A stretch of DNA of 49,303 nt from an uncultured Pelagibacteraceae bacterium (GTDB taxonomy: Bacteria > Pseudomonadota > Alphaproteobacteria > Pelagibacterales > Pelagibacteraceae): the NCBI GenBank assembly GCA_902592935.1, contig CACJGD010000005.1:1-49303 (forward strand). Direction: 5' to 3'. Made by a program: the position numbers and the translations under genes. Below the pieces are notes generated by a model. It saw only the letters and a list, made by a program, of their open reading frames with translations. It had not been told where the DNA came from and did not search any database. Shown in pieces: positions 27,904-38,662 of this stretch. Numbering within the stretch: position 1 is the first letter of the stretch; the number at the start of each line of letters is the position of its first letter.

Positions 27904-29712
27904 ATGAGTTCAATTGATAATATAAGAAACTTTGCGATAATTGCGCATATAGATCATGGAAAATCTACTATAGCTGATAGAATTATTCATAGTTGCGGTG
28001 GATTAACTGAAAGAGAAATGAAAGCTCAAGTTTTAGACTCTATGGATATTGAGCGTGAAAGAGGAATCACAATTAAAGCTCAAACTGTAAAATTAAATTA
28101 TAAAGCCAAAAATGGAAAAAATTATATTTTAAATATTATAGACACACCGGGCCATGTAGATTTTAGTTATGAAGTAAGTAGATCATTATATGCATGTGAG
28201 GGTTCAATTTTAATCGTAGACAGCACCCAGGGAGTAGAAGCTCAAACTTTGGCAAATGTTTATCAAGCTTTAGATACTAACCATGAGATAGTACCAGTTT
28301 TAAACAAGGTTGACTTACCAGCATCAGATTTAGATAGAACAAAAAAACAAATTGAAGAAGTAATAGGAATTGATACTGAAAATGCAATACCGTGCTCAGG
28401 CAAAACCGGTGAAGGAATAGAGAATATTTTAGAACAAATAATTACAACATTACCTGCTCCAAAAGGAGAAAGTTCAGCAGATCTGAAATGTTTATTGGTT
28501 GATAGCTGGTATGATACATATCTTGGTGTAGTAATTTTAGTTAGAGTGATAGATGGTAGACTTTCAAAACATATGAAAATAAAAATGATGTCTACTAATC
28601 AAGAATATATTGTTGAAAAAGTTGGGGTTTTTACACCTAAACCGGTAGATATAAATGAATTAAAAACAGGTGAAATAGGATTTATTACAACTGGAATTAA
28701 AGTTTTATCTGAAACAAAAGTTGGAGATACAATTTGTGATGCTTCAAAACCATTAAATGAAGCTTTACCTGGATTTAAACCAAGTAAACCCGTAGTGTTT
28801 TGTGGGCTATTTCCAGTAGATAGTTCTGAGTTTCAAAAGCTTAAAGACGGTTTAGCTAAATTACAATTAAATGATGCAAGTTTCTCGTTTGAACCTGAGT
28901 CATCATCAGCTTTAGGATTAGGTTTTAGATGTGGATTTTTAGGTTTACTTCATTTAGAAATTGTAACAGAAAGATTAGAAAGAGAGTTTGATGTTAATTT
29001 ATTAACAACTACACCTGGTGTAGTTTATAAAGTTCATCTCAATAAAGGAAATATATTTGATCTTCAAAATCCATCGAGTTTACCTGATCCAACTTTAATA
29101 AAATATATTGAAGAACCATGGATAAAAGCAACAATCATTACTCCTGACCAATATTTAGGTTCAATTATAAAAATGTGTCAGGATAAAAGAGGGATCCAAA
29201 TTAATTTAACTTATTCAGGAAATAGAGCTGTTGTAAACTATGAGTTACCATTGAATGAGGTTGTTTTTGATTTTAATGATAGACTGAAATCTATGACTAG
29301 TGGATATGCTAGCTTTGATTATGAAATCATTGAACATAGAGAGGGCGATTTAGTAAAACTTGGTATCTTAGTAAATGGAGAACCTGTTGATGCCTTAGCA
29401 ATGATGATACATAAAGATTTTGCACAAAAAACAGGGAGAGAGGTTTGTGAAAAATTAAAAGATTTGATACCTAGACATAATTTTATGATCCCTGTTCAAG
29501 CTGCAATAGGAGGTAAAATTATTGCGAGAGAGACAATTAAAGGTTTTAAAAAAGATGTTTTAACTAAAATTCACGGTGGAGGGGCAACTGATAGAAAAAG
29601 AAAACTTTTAGAAAAACAGAAAAAAGGAAAAGCTAGATCAAAACAATTTGGAAGAGTTGAAATTCCACAAGAGGCATTTATTGGCGTACTTAAGATTTCA
29701 AAAGAAAAATAG
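27904..29712 (+). CDS. lepA: Elongation factor 4 (LepA), back-translocating GTPase
   Basis: Ribosome-bound translational GTPase, 602 residues, the usual length. G1 motif AHIDHGKST at 14-22, then [11 protein letters not shown] (switch I), DTPGHVDF (G3), NKVDLP (G4) and SGKTG (G5). The LepA-specific C-terminal domain is complete, ending with [19 protein letters not shown], a basic tail that contacts the P-site tRNA region. It belongs to the translation block, 8 bases after pheT. Its TAG is followed after only two bases by tRNA-Ser, so the mRNA probably extends into the tRNA and is trimmed by RNase P/Z. Confidence 0.97.
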   Translation: MSSIDNIRNFAIIAHIDHGKSTIADRIIHSCGGLTEREMKAQVLDSMDIERERGITIKAQTVKLNYKAKNGKNYILNIIDTPGHVDFSYEVSRSLYACEGSILIVDSTQGVEAQTLANVYQALDTNHEIVPVLNKVDLPASDLDRTKKQIEEVIGIDTENAIPCSGKTGEGIENILEQIITTLPAPKGESSADLKCLLVDSWYDTYLGVVILVRVIDGRLSKHMKIKMMSTNQEYIVEKVGVFTPKPVDINELKTGEIGFITTGIKVLSETKVGDTICDASKPLNEALPGFKPSKPVVFCGLFPVDSSEFQKLKDGLAKLQLNDASFSFEPESSSALGLGFRCGFLGLLHLEIVTERLEREFDVNLLTTTPGVVYKVHLNKGNIFDLQNPSSLPDPTLIKYIEEPWIKATIITPDQYLGSIIKMCQDKRGIQINLTYSGNRAVVNYELPLNEVVFDFNDRLKSMTSGYASFDYEIIEHREGDLVKLGILVNGEPVDALAMMIHKDFAQKTGREVCEKLKDLIPRHNFMIPVQAAIGGKIIARETIKGFKKDVLTKIHGGGATDRKRKLLEKQKKGKARSKQFGRVEIPQEAFIGVLKISKEK

Positions 29713-29714
29713 TT

Positions 29715-29804
29715 GGAGAGGTGGCCGAGTGGTTGAAGGCGCACGCTTGGAAAGCGTGTAAAGGAGTAATTCTTTCATGGGTTCGAATCCCATCCTCTCC
29801 GCCA
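29715..29804 (+). tRNA. tRNA-Ser (anticodon GGA), CCA encoded
   Basis: 90-base class II tRNA. Acceptor stem GGAGAGG/CCTCTCC (29715-29721 with 29794-29800), discriminator G, templated CCA at 29802-29804. Anticodon arm CACGC-TTGGAAA-GCGTG gives GGA, reading UCC and UCU. A long variable arm (about GTAAAGGAGTAATTCTTTC) and the T loop TTCGAAT confirm a serine tRNA. It starts two bases after the lepA stop. Confidence 0.97.
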
Positions 29805-29865
29805 TTAAATAAGCTATATTTTTCAGGGTTTATTTAAGCATTTTACAGTTTTTTTGTTAAGATAA

Positions 29866-31983
<2,118 letters not shown>

Positions 31984-31985
31984 AA

Positions 31986-33266
31986 ATGAAGTTCTTTGAA
32001 ACTTCAAAATATCATTCTTTTAAAAAATCTACTTATATCACTTTAAGATGGATTGGAATTGTAGGACAATTAATTGCAGTTAATTTTGTATATTTGTTTT
32101 TAAATTCTAACTTTGACTTTGTTACATCAAACTTAGTTATATTTTTAGGAATATTAAGTAATTTATATTTAATTTTTATTTATAAAAAAACACAACTATC
32201 AGATAGATCTGCTTTTCTTTTTTTACTAATTGATATTTTGCAATTAGGTGTTCTACTTTATTTGTCAGGGGGAATAACTAATCCATTCGTGATTTTTATA
32301 TTAATACCAAGTGTTTTTTCATCATCTAATTTAAGCTTTAGAACAAATACTTCATTAGTAATTTTAACAATTATAATAATTATATTTTTAACTTTTTATT
32401 ATGAAAATTTACCAATCAATCTAAATAGCGATTTTCATAATAATCATTATTTTTATTACTCTATTCCAGTTTCTTTGATAATTGCATTAGTTTTTTTAAA
32501 TTACTTTGCAATGACTTTTGGAACTCAATCTAGACTAAGAAAAGAGGCATTAGGAAAAATGGAAGAAGTGATGGCTAAAGAACATGAACTTTTGTCTTTA
32601 GGTGGTCAGGCTGCTGCGGCTGCACATTCTTTAGGTACTCCCCTTTCAACAATAACAATAATTACTCATGATTTAATCAAACAATTCAAAGGACAAAAAG
32701 AATTAGAAAAAGATATAGAATTATTAAACAGTCAGGTTGAAAGATGTAATGAAATTTTGAAACGTTTAACATTAAATCCTGTGGAAGAAGATGAATTTAT
32801 TGATAAAGATATTAATATTCGAGATTATTTGTATGAAATTATCACTTCATTTAAAGAAATTAGTAAAAAGAATTATGTATTCAATTTTGATCAGGACTCA
32901 AATCCAAAAAAAATAAGTAAATCAATAGAAATTGTTTATGGATTAAGAAACTTTATAGGAAATGCAAATAAATTTGCAAACAATACAATTTTTATTAATT
33001 TAAAAAGCGATAGTGAAATTACTGAGATTTCAATTGAAGATGATGGCCCTGGATATCCAAGAGACATCATATCAAAAATTGGAGAACCATATTTAAAATC
33101 AAGTTATTCAAAAGATAAGTCAAAAGAGGGTTTAGGGCTTGGATTATTTATTGGAAAAACTTTATTAGAAAAGAATTTTGCATCAGTAAATTTTAGAAAT
33201 TCTAAAACTAGAAGTGGTGCTGAAGTTATTATTAGATGGATGAATAAAGAGTTATTTAATATTTAA
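31986..33266 (+). CDS. regB: RegB/PrrB-type redox sensor histidine kinase
   Basis: Membrane kinase of the RegB-RegA global redox system, which in relatives controls respiration and carbon and nitrogen metabolism. 426 residues: about six N-terminal transmembrane helices, with the quinone-associated motif GGITNPF at 95-101; a dimerisation/phosphoacceptor helix with H214 in [15 protein letters not shown]; and an ATPase domain with N-box [10 protein letters not shown] and G-box DDGPGYP. C254 in VERCNEIL matches the redox-active cysteine described in Rhodobacter RegB. The H-box is HSLGTPL; the usual residue after the His is Glu, here Ser. The RegA gene is not adjacent. It follows gyrB by 2 bases and overlaps convergent cobT by 4. 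Confidence 0.92.
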   Translation: MKFFETSKYHSFKKSTYITLRWIGIVGQLIAVNFVYLFLNSNFDFVTSNLVIFLGILSNLYLIFIYKKTQLSDRSAFLFLLIDILQLGVLLYLSGGITNPFVIFILIPSVFSSSNLSFRTNTSLVILTIIIIIFLTFYYENLPINLNSDFHNNHYFYYSIPVSLIIALVFLNYFAMTFGTQSRLRKEALGKMEEVMAKEHELLSLGGQAAAAAHSLGTPLSTITIITHDLIKQFKGQKELEKDIELLNSQVERCNEILKRLTLNPVEEDEFIDKDINIRDYLYEIITSFKEISKKNYVFNFDQDSNPKKISKSIEIVYGLRNFIGNANKFANNTIFINLKSDSEITEISIEDDGPGYPRDIISKIGEPYLKSSYSKDKSKEGLGLGLFIGKTLLEKNFASVNFRNSKTRSGAEVIIRWMNKELFNI

Positions 33267-35059
33267 TGATATTTTTTCTTTGTTTCAAATAACCAACTTA
33301 ATTGAGATATCATTACATCTCCTAATTCATTTACGTCAGTAATTTTGATAGCTTTATTGTAATACCTAGAAACATCGTGGCCAATTCCTATAGCCAAAAC
33401 TTCAATATCTGTTTTATTTTCAACAAATTTAACAATCTTTTTTAAATGTTTTTCCAAAAAGTCACCTGAATTTACAGAAAGCGTTGAATCATCTACAGGG
33501 GCTCCATCAGAAATAACCATTAATATTTTTCTTTCTTCTTTTCTCTTTTTAATTCTATTATAGGCCCATGATATAGCTTCTCCATCAATATTCTCTTTAA
33601 GTAATCCTTCTTTAAGCATTAGTCCTAAATTATTTTTTGCTTGTCTCCAATGTGTATCTGCACCTTTATAAATTATATGTCTTAAATCATTCAATCTACC
33701 TGGAGTTTTAGGTTTTGAATTTTTTGTCCAAAACTCTCTACTTTGCCCACCTTTCCAGTTTTTAGTTGTGAAACCTAAAATTTCTACTTTAACAGAGCAT
33801 CTCTCAAGAGTTCTAGACAAAATATCTGCACATATAGCAGCAATAGTAATTGGTCTTCCTCTCATAGATCCAGAATTATCGATTAATAAAGTTACTACTG
33901 TATCTTTAAAATCTAAGTCTTTTTCTTTTTTAAAAGACAATGAATTATAGGGATCCATAATAATTCTTGGAAGTTTTGAACTGTCCAGCAATCCTTCCTC
34001 TAAATCAAATTCCCACGCTCTATTTTGTTTTGCTAGTAATTGTCTTTGAAGTTTATTTGCAAGTTTTGTTATAATATCTTGAAACCCTATTAATTGTTGA
34101 TCCAAATTTCTTCTTAGTTTTATGGCCTCGTCAGCATTTTCTAGATTTTCAGCTTTTACAACTTCATCAAATTGACTTGTAAATATTTTATAATCTAAAT
34201 TGATACTATCTATTTTTTTTTGAGCTATTTGCTCTGAACTTTGTTCATCTGACTCTGTGTCTGAAAGTTGATCATCAAAGTTAAATTCGTCAATACTATA
34301 ATCAGCATCTAATGAAGCCTCAGATACATTTTCGTCTTTTTCGTCTTTATTATCCTCTTTATCATTATTTTCATCTTCATTTGATGGGTTGTCTTGTCCT
34401 TGATCTTGATTTTCTTTTCTTTCGTCCTCATCTTCACTTTGAAAAATATCCATTTCTTCTAAAATTTCAGAAAATTTTGAACTATAAATATTTTGATCTT
34501 CAAGATTTTTAAGTAAAAATTCTTTATGTTTTTCTATAGCATTTTCAAAGTCTTTTTCCCAAAAATTAAGCATTTTTGTTGTTAAAGGATTTAGCTTGAT
34601 TTCGTGAAAATTCTTAAGCATATATAGCTCAAATGCCTCTGAGATAGATACATCTTCTTTAGTTTTTAATTGATCTTTTCGCTTACGATTTATTATTTGA
34701 TTATAATTTTCTTGAAAATTTTTCTCAATACCTTTTAGCATTTTTCCTCCTAAAGTCTCGTAACGTATTTTTTCAGCTATATTATAAAGAGATCTAGATG
34801 AAACATTGGAAGGAAGGTTTTTTTTATAAATTTTTTCATTACAAAATTTTTTTTTCAAAGCAGAGGAATCTGTTTCGGCACGTAACCTTATAAAGTCAGC
34901 TGGACTTGTTAAATTATCAATTTCTAGAAAATTAAATTCTTTAATTTTTTTTTCTTCAGAATTTTTTTCTTTTACTTCAAAATCATCAGCAATTACTTTT
35001 GCTGTAGAAGTTAAAGCAATTTTGAATTTTTCTTTTAAATTATTTTCTTTAGTGCTCAT
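33263..35059 (-). CDS. cobT: CobT-like cobaltochelatase subunit (VWA domain)
   Basis: 598 residues. The N-terminal part is the CobT family domain; residues about 210-285 are an acidic, low-complexity Asp/Glu/Asn/Gln-rich linker; a C-terminal von Willebrand A domain has the metal-ion-dependent adhesion site DNSGSMRGR (near residue 390) and [13 protein letters not shown]. With CobS it forms the AAA+/VWA chaperone that drives CobN in aerobic cobalt insertion into hydrogenobyrinate diamide. No CobN or other cobalamin gene lies in this window, and marine SAR11 are generally B12 auxotrophs, so the pair may serve another metal or remodelling task. The start ATG overlaps the cobS stop by one base (35059). 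Confidence 0.93.
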   Translation of the reverse strand: MSTKENNLKEKFKIALTSTAKVIADDFEVKEKNSEEKKIKEFNFLEIDNLTSPADFIRLRAETDSSALKKKFCNEKIYKKNLPSNVSSRSLYNIAEKIRYETLGGKMLKGIEKNFQENYNQIINRKRKDQLKTKEDVSISEAFELYMLKNFHEIKLNPLTTKMLNFWEKDFENAIEKHKEFLLKNLEDQNIYSSKFSEILEEMDIFQSEDEDERKENQDQGQDNPSNEDENNDKEDNKDEKDENVSEASLDADYSIDEFNFDDQLSDTESDEQSSEQIAQKKIDSINLDYKIFTSQFDEVVKAENLENADEAIKLRRNLDQQLIGFQDIITKLANKLQRQLLAKQNRAWEFDLEEGLLDSSKLPRIIMDPYNSLSFKKEKDLDFKDTVVTLLIDNSGSMRGRPITIAAICADILSRTLERCSVKVEILGFTTKNWKGGQSREFWTKNSKPKTPGRLNDLRHIIYKGADTHWRQAKNNLGLMLKEGLLKENIDGEAISWAYNRIKKRKEERKILMVISDGAPVDDSTLSVNSGDFLEKHLKKIVKFVENKTDIEVLAIGIGHDVSRYYNKAIKITDVNELGDVMISQLSWLFETKKKYH

Positions 35060-36033
35060 TAGATTTGAATATTAATCAAAGACTCAGGTAGCTCTTCACC
35101 AAAACATCTTTGATAATATTCTGCGATAGTATTTTTTTCAATATCATCACATTTATTAAGAAAAGTTACTCTGAAGGCGTAACCAGTGTCTTTAAAAATC
35201 TCTACATTTTCTGCCCAATGCAATACAGTTCTTGGGCTCATTACCGTCGAAATATCTCCTGCGACAAATCCTTTACGCGTTAGAGATGCTACTTTTATCA
35301 TATTAGCAACCTTCTCTTTCCCTTTCGCGTTGTTAAGATTTTTATTTTTAGACAAAACAATATCCATTTCTTTATCTAGGCTAAGGTAATTTAATGTTGT
35401 TACGATATTCCATCTATCCATTTGACCTTGGTTGATTTGCTGTGTGCCATGATAAAGACCTGTAGTATCACCTAATCCTACTGTATTAGATGTAGCAAAT
35501 AATCTAAAAAATTTATTTTGTTTAATTACTTTATTTTTATCCAATAATGTAAAATTACCTTCTGCTTCCAAAACTCTTTGGATTACAAACATTACATCTG
35601 GTCTTCCAGCATCATATTCATCAAAGACAAGTGCTACTGGGTTTTGAATTGACCATGGTAAGATCCCCTCTTTAAATTGAGTTACTTGTTTACCATCTTT
35701 AAGAACTATTGCATCTTTTCCAATTAAATCTATTCTACTTACATGACTATCTAAATTTACACGAATACAAGGCCAATTTAATCTTGCAGCAATTTGCTCA
35801 ATGTGAGTAGATTTACCAGTTCCGTGATACCCTTGAACTAAAACTCTTTTATTAAATGCAAATCCTGAAATAATAGCTAAAGTAGTATCTCTATCGAATT
35901 TGTAGTTTTTATCAATTTCAGGAACATACTCATTTTTTTTTGAAAATGCATCTACTTCCATTTCCGAGTCAATTCCAAAAGTTTGTTTTAATGAAACTTT
36001 AATATCTGGTTCTGTATTAAGATTTAGTGTCAA
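35059..36033 (-). CDS. cobS: CobS-like cobaltochelatase AAA+ ATPase subunit
   Basis: MoxR-related AAA+ ATPase of 324 residues. Walker A is GYHGTGKST at 68-76 (K74); Walker B is [13 protein letters not shown]; sensor 1 falls in FRLFATSNT; and the arginine region follows in [18 protein letters not shown]. The N-terminal ~45 residues carry the CobS-specific extension ([14 protein letters not shown]). It works with CobT as a hexameric ring on a magnesium/cobalt chelatase-like partner. Order is J-protein, cobS, cobT on one strand, with overlaps of 17 and 1 base, so the three are made together. That arrangement is also the usual one in alphaproteobacteria, including those without a full B12 pathway, to my knowledge. 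Confidence 0.94.
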   Translation of the reverse strand: MTLNLNTEPDIKVSLKQTFGIDSEMEVDAFSKKNEYVPEIDKNYKFDRDTTLAIISGFAFNKRVLVQGYHGTGKSTHIEQIAARLNWPCIRVNLDSHVSRIDLIGKDAIVLKDGKQVTQFKEGILPWSIQNPVALVFDEYDAGRPDVMFVIQRVLEAEGNFTLLDKNKVIKQNKFFRLFATSNTVGLGDTTGLYHGTQQINQGQMDRWNIVTTLNYLSLDKEMDIVLSKNKNLNNAKGKEKVANMIKVASLTRKGFVAGDISTVMSPRTVLHWAENVEIFKDTGYAFRVTFLNKCDDIEKNTIAEYYQRCFGEELPESLINIQI

Positions 36034-36550
36034 TTTTTTCTCTATAGGTATTTTTTAATTGAGTATAAGCCAATGTTATAAGTTTTAGTTTTTCCTCGTA
36101 TTTTTTATTTCCAGAATTCATATCAGGGTGAAATTTTTTCACAAGTAATTTGAATTTATCTTGTATTTTCTTCCACTTTAAACCCACGGAAACCCCTAAT
36201 ATTCCAAAAGCTTTTATATCTTTATGATCAAATTTAAATTGACGCATATGATTATAATCTCCATCTATTTTTTCTTTATCGAACTCATCTCTCAAAGTAG
36301 TATTCCACAAAACTTTGAAAAAATTATCTGAAGAGCTAAAACTTTGAGTGGGTTTGTGCCATGTCATATCAGATTTTAAAAAATCCATTACTTGGTCATC
36401 ATTCATTCCTGAAAAATAGTTCCAATTTTTATTAAATTCTTTAACATGTTCAAGGCAAAGCATTCTAAATTTTCTACTATTATCTTTTTCGACTGGCGCC
36501 CTATATTCACCAATTTCATTACAATTATTCCAGTCACAAATATTTTTCAT
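36017..36550 (-). CDS. J-domain (DnaJ-like) protein upstream of cobS
   Basis: 177 residues from the ATG at 36550. The C-terminal ~60 residues are a J domain with the HPD triad (H141) in [10 protein letters not shown], so it can stimulate an Hsp70 ATPase. No G/F-rich region or DnaJ zinc finger follows. The N-terminus has cysteine/histidine pairs (CDWNNC, then MLCLEH) that could bind a metal. An ATG at 36565 would add only MLLYI and would come within 2 bases of the divergent bolA start, so 36550 is preferred. The gene overlaps cobS by 17 bases. A role as a dedicated co-chaperone for the CobST AAA+ complex is inference from gene order. Confidence 0.85.
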   Translation of the reverse strand: MKNICDWNNCNEIGEYRAPVEKDNSRKFRMLCLEHVKEFNKNWNYFSGMNDDQVMDFLKSDMTWHKPTQSFSSSDNFFKVLWNTTLRDEFDKEKIDGDYNHMRQFKFDHKDIKAFGILGVSVGLKWKKIQDKFKLLVKKFHPDMNSGNKKYEEKLKLITLAYTQLKNTYREKIDTKS

Positions 36551-36567
36551 GATATATAATAACATAT

Positions 36568-36828
36568 ATGGATATAAATGAGTTAATTACAATTGTAAAA
36601 AATAAATTATTAAATCAAATAAATATTGAGAGTATAAATATTGAAGACAAATCTTTTCTTCATAAAAATCATGAAGGAAATCAAGAAGGAAAATATCATT
36701 TAAAAGTGATTATTGTTTCAGAAGAACTAAAAAAAATGAATAAAATTGAAAGTAATAAAAAAATTTATAAGATTTTAGATCAAGAATTAAAAGAATTTAT
36801 TCACTCAATTCAAATTTTAATTACTTAA
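36568..36828 (+). CDS. BolA-family protein
   Basis: Short 86-residue protein of the BolA/IbaG type, involved with monothiol glutaredoxins in iron-sulfur and iron handling. The conserved core is HLKVIIVSEELKKMNKIESNKKIYKIL (written in parts: HLKVIIVSEEL and the RHR-like KKIYKILDQEL). The usual FxGxxxxxRHxxV motif is degenerate here, with K/N replacing RH. The gene is divergent from the J-protein and convergent with aroB (12-base overlap). The start ATG at 36568 leaves no room for a separate Shine-Dalgarno. Confidence 0.75.
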   Translation: MDINELITIVKNKLLNQINIESINIEDKSFLHKNHEGNQEGKYHLKVIIVSEELKKMNKIESNKKIYKILDQELKEFIHSIQILIT

Positions 36829-37923
36829 AAAGTTTTTTAGAAATAAACTTAAGTTCTTTTTTGAGTATTGTTTATTAAAAATTGGTTTACCAATTTTTTT
36901 TAATAAAACTAAATTAATTTTTTCAGAATTATTTTTTTTATCTTTAATCATAAATGATAAAATTTTATTTAAATCTTTTATAGAAAAATATTTTTTTATC
37001 GAAGAAGGTAGACCAGAATTATCGATATGATTTATTATTATATTATATTCACTTTTACTGATCATGTTTTTCTTAAAACTAAAACAAAGTGCTGTTTTCA
37101 TTCCAAGTATCACTGCTTCACCATGATTTAGTTTGTGGCTGTAACTCAAGCCTGCCTCATAAGCATGAGCAAATGTATGACCAAAATTTAACACTTTCCT
37201 TAATGATATTTCTTTCTCATCTTTTTCAACTATTTTTTTTTTAATTTTACAACTTTCATAAATTGCTTTTTCAATAAATGGAGATGAAAGAGTTAAAATC
37301 TTTTTAAGATTTTTATTTAAGAAATTAAAAAATTTTTTATTATCAATTAATGAATGCTTCAATATTTCTCCATATCCACAAATTATCTCTCTTTTTGATA
37401 AAGATTTAAGAAATTGAATATCTGAAAGAACCAATGATGGTTGATAGAAACTTCCTATTAAATTTTTACCATACTTAGAATTGACTCCAGTTTTTCCACC
37501 TATTGATGAGTCAACTTGAGCCAAAAGAGTTGTTGGAATATTTACAAACTTTAGACCTCTTTTGAAGAGACTAGCTGCAAAACCACTTACATCACCTGTA
37601 ATCCCTCCTCCTAAAGAAATTAAAACATCATTTCTTGAGAAGTTTTTATTTAATAAAATTTCTAAAATTTTATTTACGCTTTTAATGTTTTTATTTTTTT
37701 CACTAGCGTTAAAAAATAACAAATAAATTTTTTTATTTTTTAAAGACCTTTTAATATTTGAGATAAATTTTTTTGGAACATTTTTATCGATAACAATTAA
37801 ACATTTATCAAAATCAAGTGAATTTAATTTAAAAATTTTTGATACATTCAAGGTTAAATTTGATCCAATAATTATTGGATATTTTTCAGTTTTGGTTATT
37901 ATTTTTAACTTAGTTTGTTTCAT
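36817..37923 (-). CDS. aroB: 3-Dehydroquinate synthase
   Basis: Second step of the shikimate pathway: cyclises DAHP to 3-dehydroquinate using NAD and a divalent metal. 368 residues, normal size. The nucleotide-binding SLGGGITGDVSGFAAS is present, as are the metal-ligand histidines in NFGHTFAHAYE and LNHGEAVILGMK, and FVNIPTTLLAQVDSSIGGKTGVN. Overlaps aroK by 14 bases, giving the common aroK-aroB pair, and its 3' end overlaps bolA by 12 bases. The remaining shikimate genes are not in the window. Confidence 0.95.
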   Translation of the reverse strand: MKQTKLKIITKTEKYPIIIGSNLTLNVSKIFKLNSLDFDKCLIVIDKNVPKKFISNIKRSLKNKKIYLLFFNASEKNKNIKSVNKILEILLNKNFSRNDVLISLGGGITGDVSGFAASLFKRGLKFVNIPTTLLAQVDSSIGGKTGVNSKYGKNLIGSFYQPSLVLSDIQFLKSLSKREIICGYGEILKHSLIDNKKFFNFLNKNLKKILTLSSPFIEKAIYESCKIKKKIVEKDEKEISLRKVLNFGHTFAHAYEAGLSYSHKLNHGEAVILGMKTALCFSFKKNMISKSEYNIIINHIDNSGLPSSIKKYFSIKDLNKILSFMIKDKKNNSEKINLVLLKKIGKPIFNKQYSKKNLSLFLKNFLSN

Positions 37924-38422
37924 AAATTTCTAAAATTTTATTTACTATTTCAATTTTAGTAAGATTATCACATTTTATTTCATATAATGCTTTAGAATAA
38001 ATATCGGACCGTTTCTTGATTAAGTCAATCAACTCAATATCTGTTGCATTAATAGCCAAAGGTCTTTTTCTACTATTTTTAATTCTATTTAACAATATTT
38101 TGTGATCCCAATTAAGCCAAAAAGATAAATGATTTTTTAAAATTTCTTTCCTTATATTACTGTTTGTAAAGGCTCCTCCACCAAGTGAGATCACAGTAGA
38201 GTTAAGCTTTAGTTTTTTTAAAGTTGTCTGTTCCTCTATTTTTCTAAAATAATCCTCACCCTTTACTTCAAAGATTTTTTTTATTGTAACGTTTAAATTT
38301 TTTTCAATTTCTTTATCAATATCTACAAAGTTTAATTTTAATTTCTTAGCTACTAAGGACCCTATCGAGGTCTTACCTGAACCCATCATCCCTAAAAAAA
38401 CTAGATTTTCTTTTGATTTCAT
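37910..38422 (-). CDS. aroK: Shikimate kinase
   Basis: Phosphorylates shikimate to shikimate-3-phosphate with ATP. 170 residues from the ATG at 38422, the standard size. Walker A GMMGSGKT at 11-18 (K17), DxD in FVDIDKEIE that binds Mg and shikimate, and the shikimate loop VISLGGGAF. An ATG at 38485 would add 21 residues unlike any shikimate kinase and would overlap the divergent 38480 gene, so I trimmed the start. Pairs with aroB through a 14-base overlap. Confidence 0.93.
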   Translation of the reverse strand: MKSKENLVFLGMMGSGKTSIGSLVAKKLKLNFVDIDKEIEKNLNVTIKKIFEVKGEDYFRKIEEQTTLKKLKLNSTVISLGGGAFTNSNIRKEILKNHLSFWLNWDHKILLNRIKNSRKRPLAINATDIELIDLIKKRSDIYSKALYEIKCDNLTKIEIVNKILEIYETN

Positions 38423-38479
38423 AAGTTTCTGTATTGAAAAAACATAAATATGTCTTAATTTGAAATTATCTAAAAGTAT

Positions 38480-38662
38480 ATGCAATTCATCAAAAACACA
38501 AGTTCAGGCAAAGCAAGTATGATAGCACTTGTAATTAAAACTATAATCGGATTAGGGGTTATTTTAGGTATTATTTTTTTTCTGAGTACAATAGATTTTC
38601 CAGCGCCTAAAAAAGAAATCGAAAAAATTATTCCAAATGAAAATTTTAAAATCGTTAAATAA
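38480..38662 (+). CDS. Small membrane protein, 60 residues, unrecognised
   Basis: One transmembrane helix (about residues 15-37, MIALVIKTIIGLGVILGIIF) follows a short polar, positively charged N-terminus (KNTSSGKAS) and precedes a charged C-terminal tail with DFPAPKKEIEKIIPNENF. I recognise no family. Its last 26 bases overlap the next gene in a different frame, so the two are translated together. It is divergent from aroK across 57 bases. The overlap and the well-formed helix argue that it is real; a role as a membrane anchor or partner for the secreted protein downstream is inference. Confidence 0.7.
   Translation: MQFIKNTSSGKASMIALVIKTIIGLGVILGIIFFLSTIDFPAPKKEIEKIIPNENFKIVK

Noticed and set aside
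29805-29837. Possible terminator hairpin after tRNA-Ser (TTAAATAA ... TTATTTAA)
   Set aside because: The stem is only eight A/T pairs with a 17-base loop and no adjacent T tract, so stability would be very low. Not listed as a terminator.
36551-36565. Upstream start for the J-domain protein at 36565
   Set aside because: It adds only MLLYI, which does not resemble the family N-terminus, and would place the start 2 bases from the divergent bolA ATG.
38423-38485. Longer aroK start at 38485
   Set aside because: The extra 21 residues are not shikimate-kinase-like, and the start would overlap the divergent small membrane gene at 38480.
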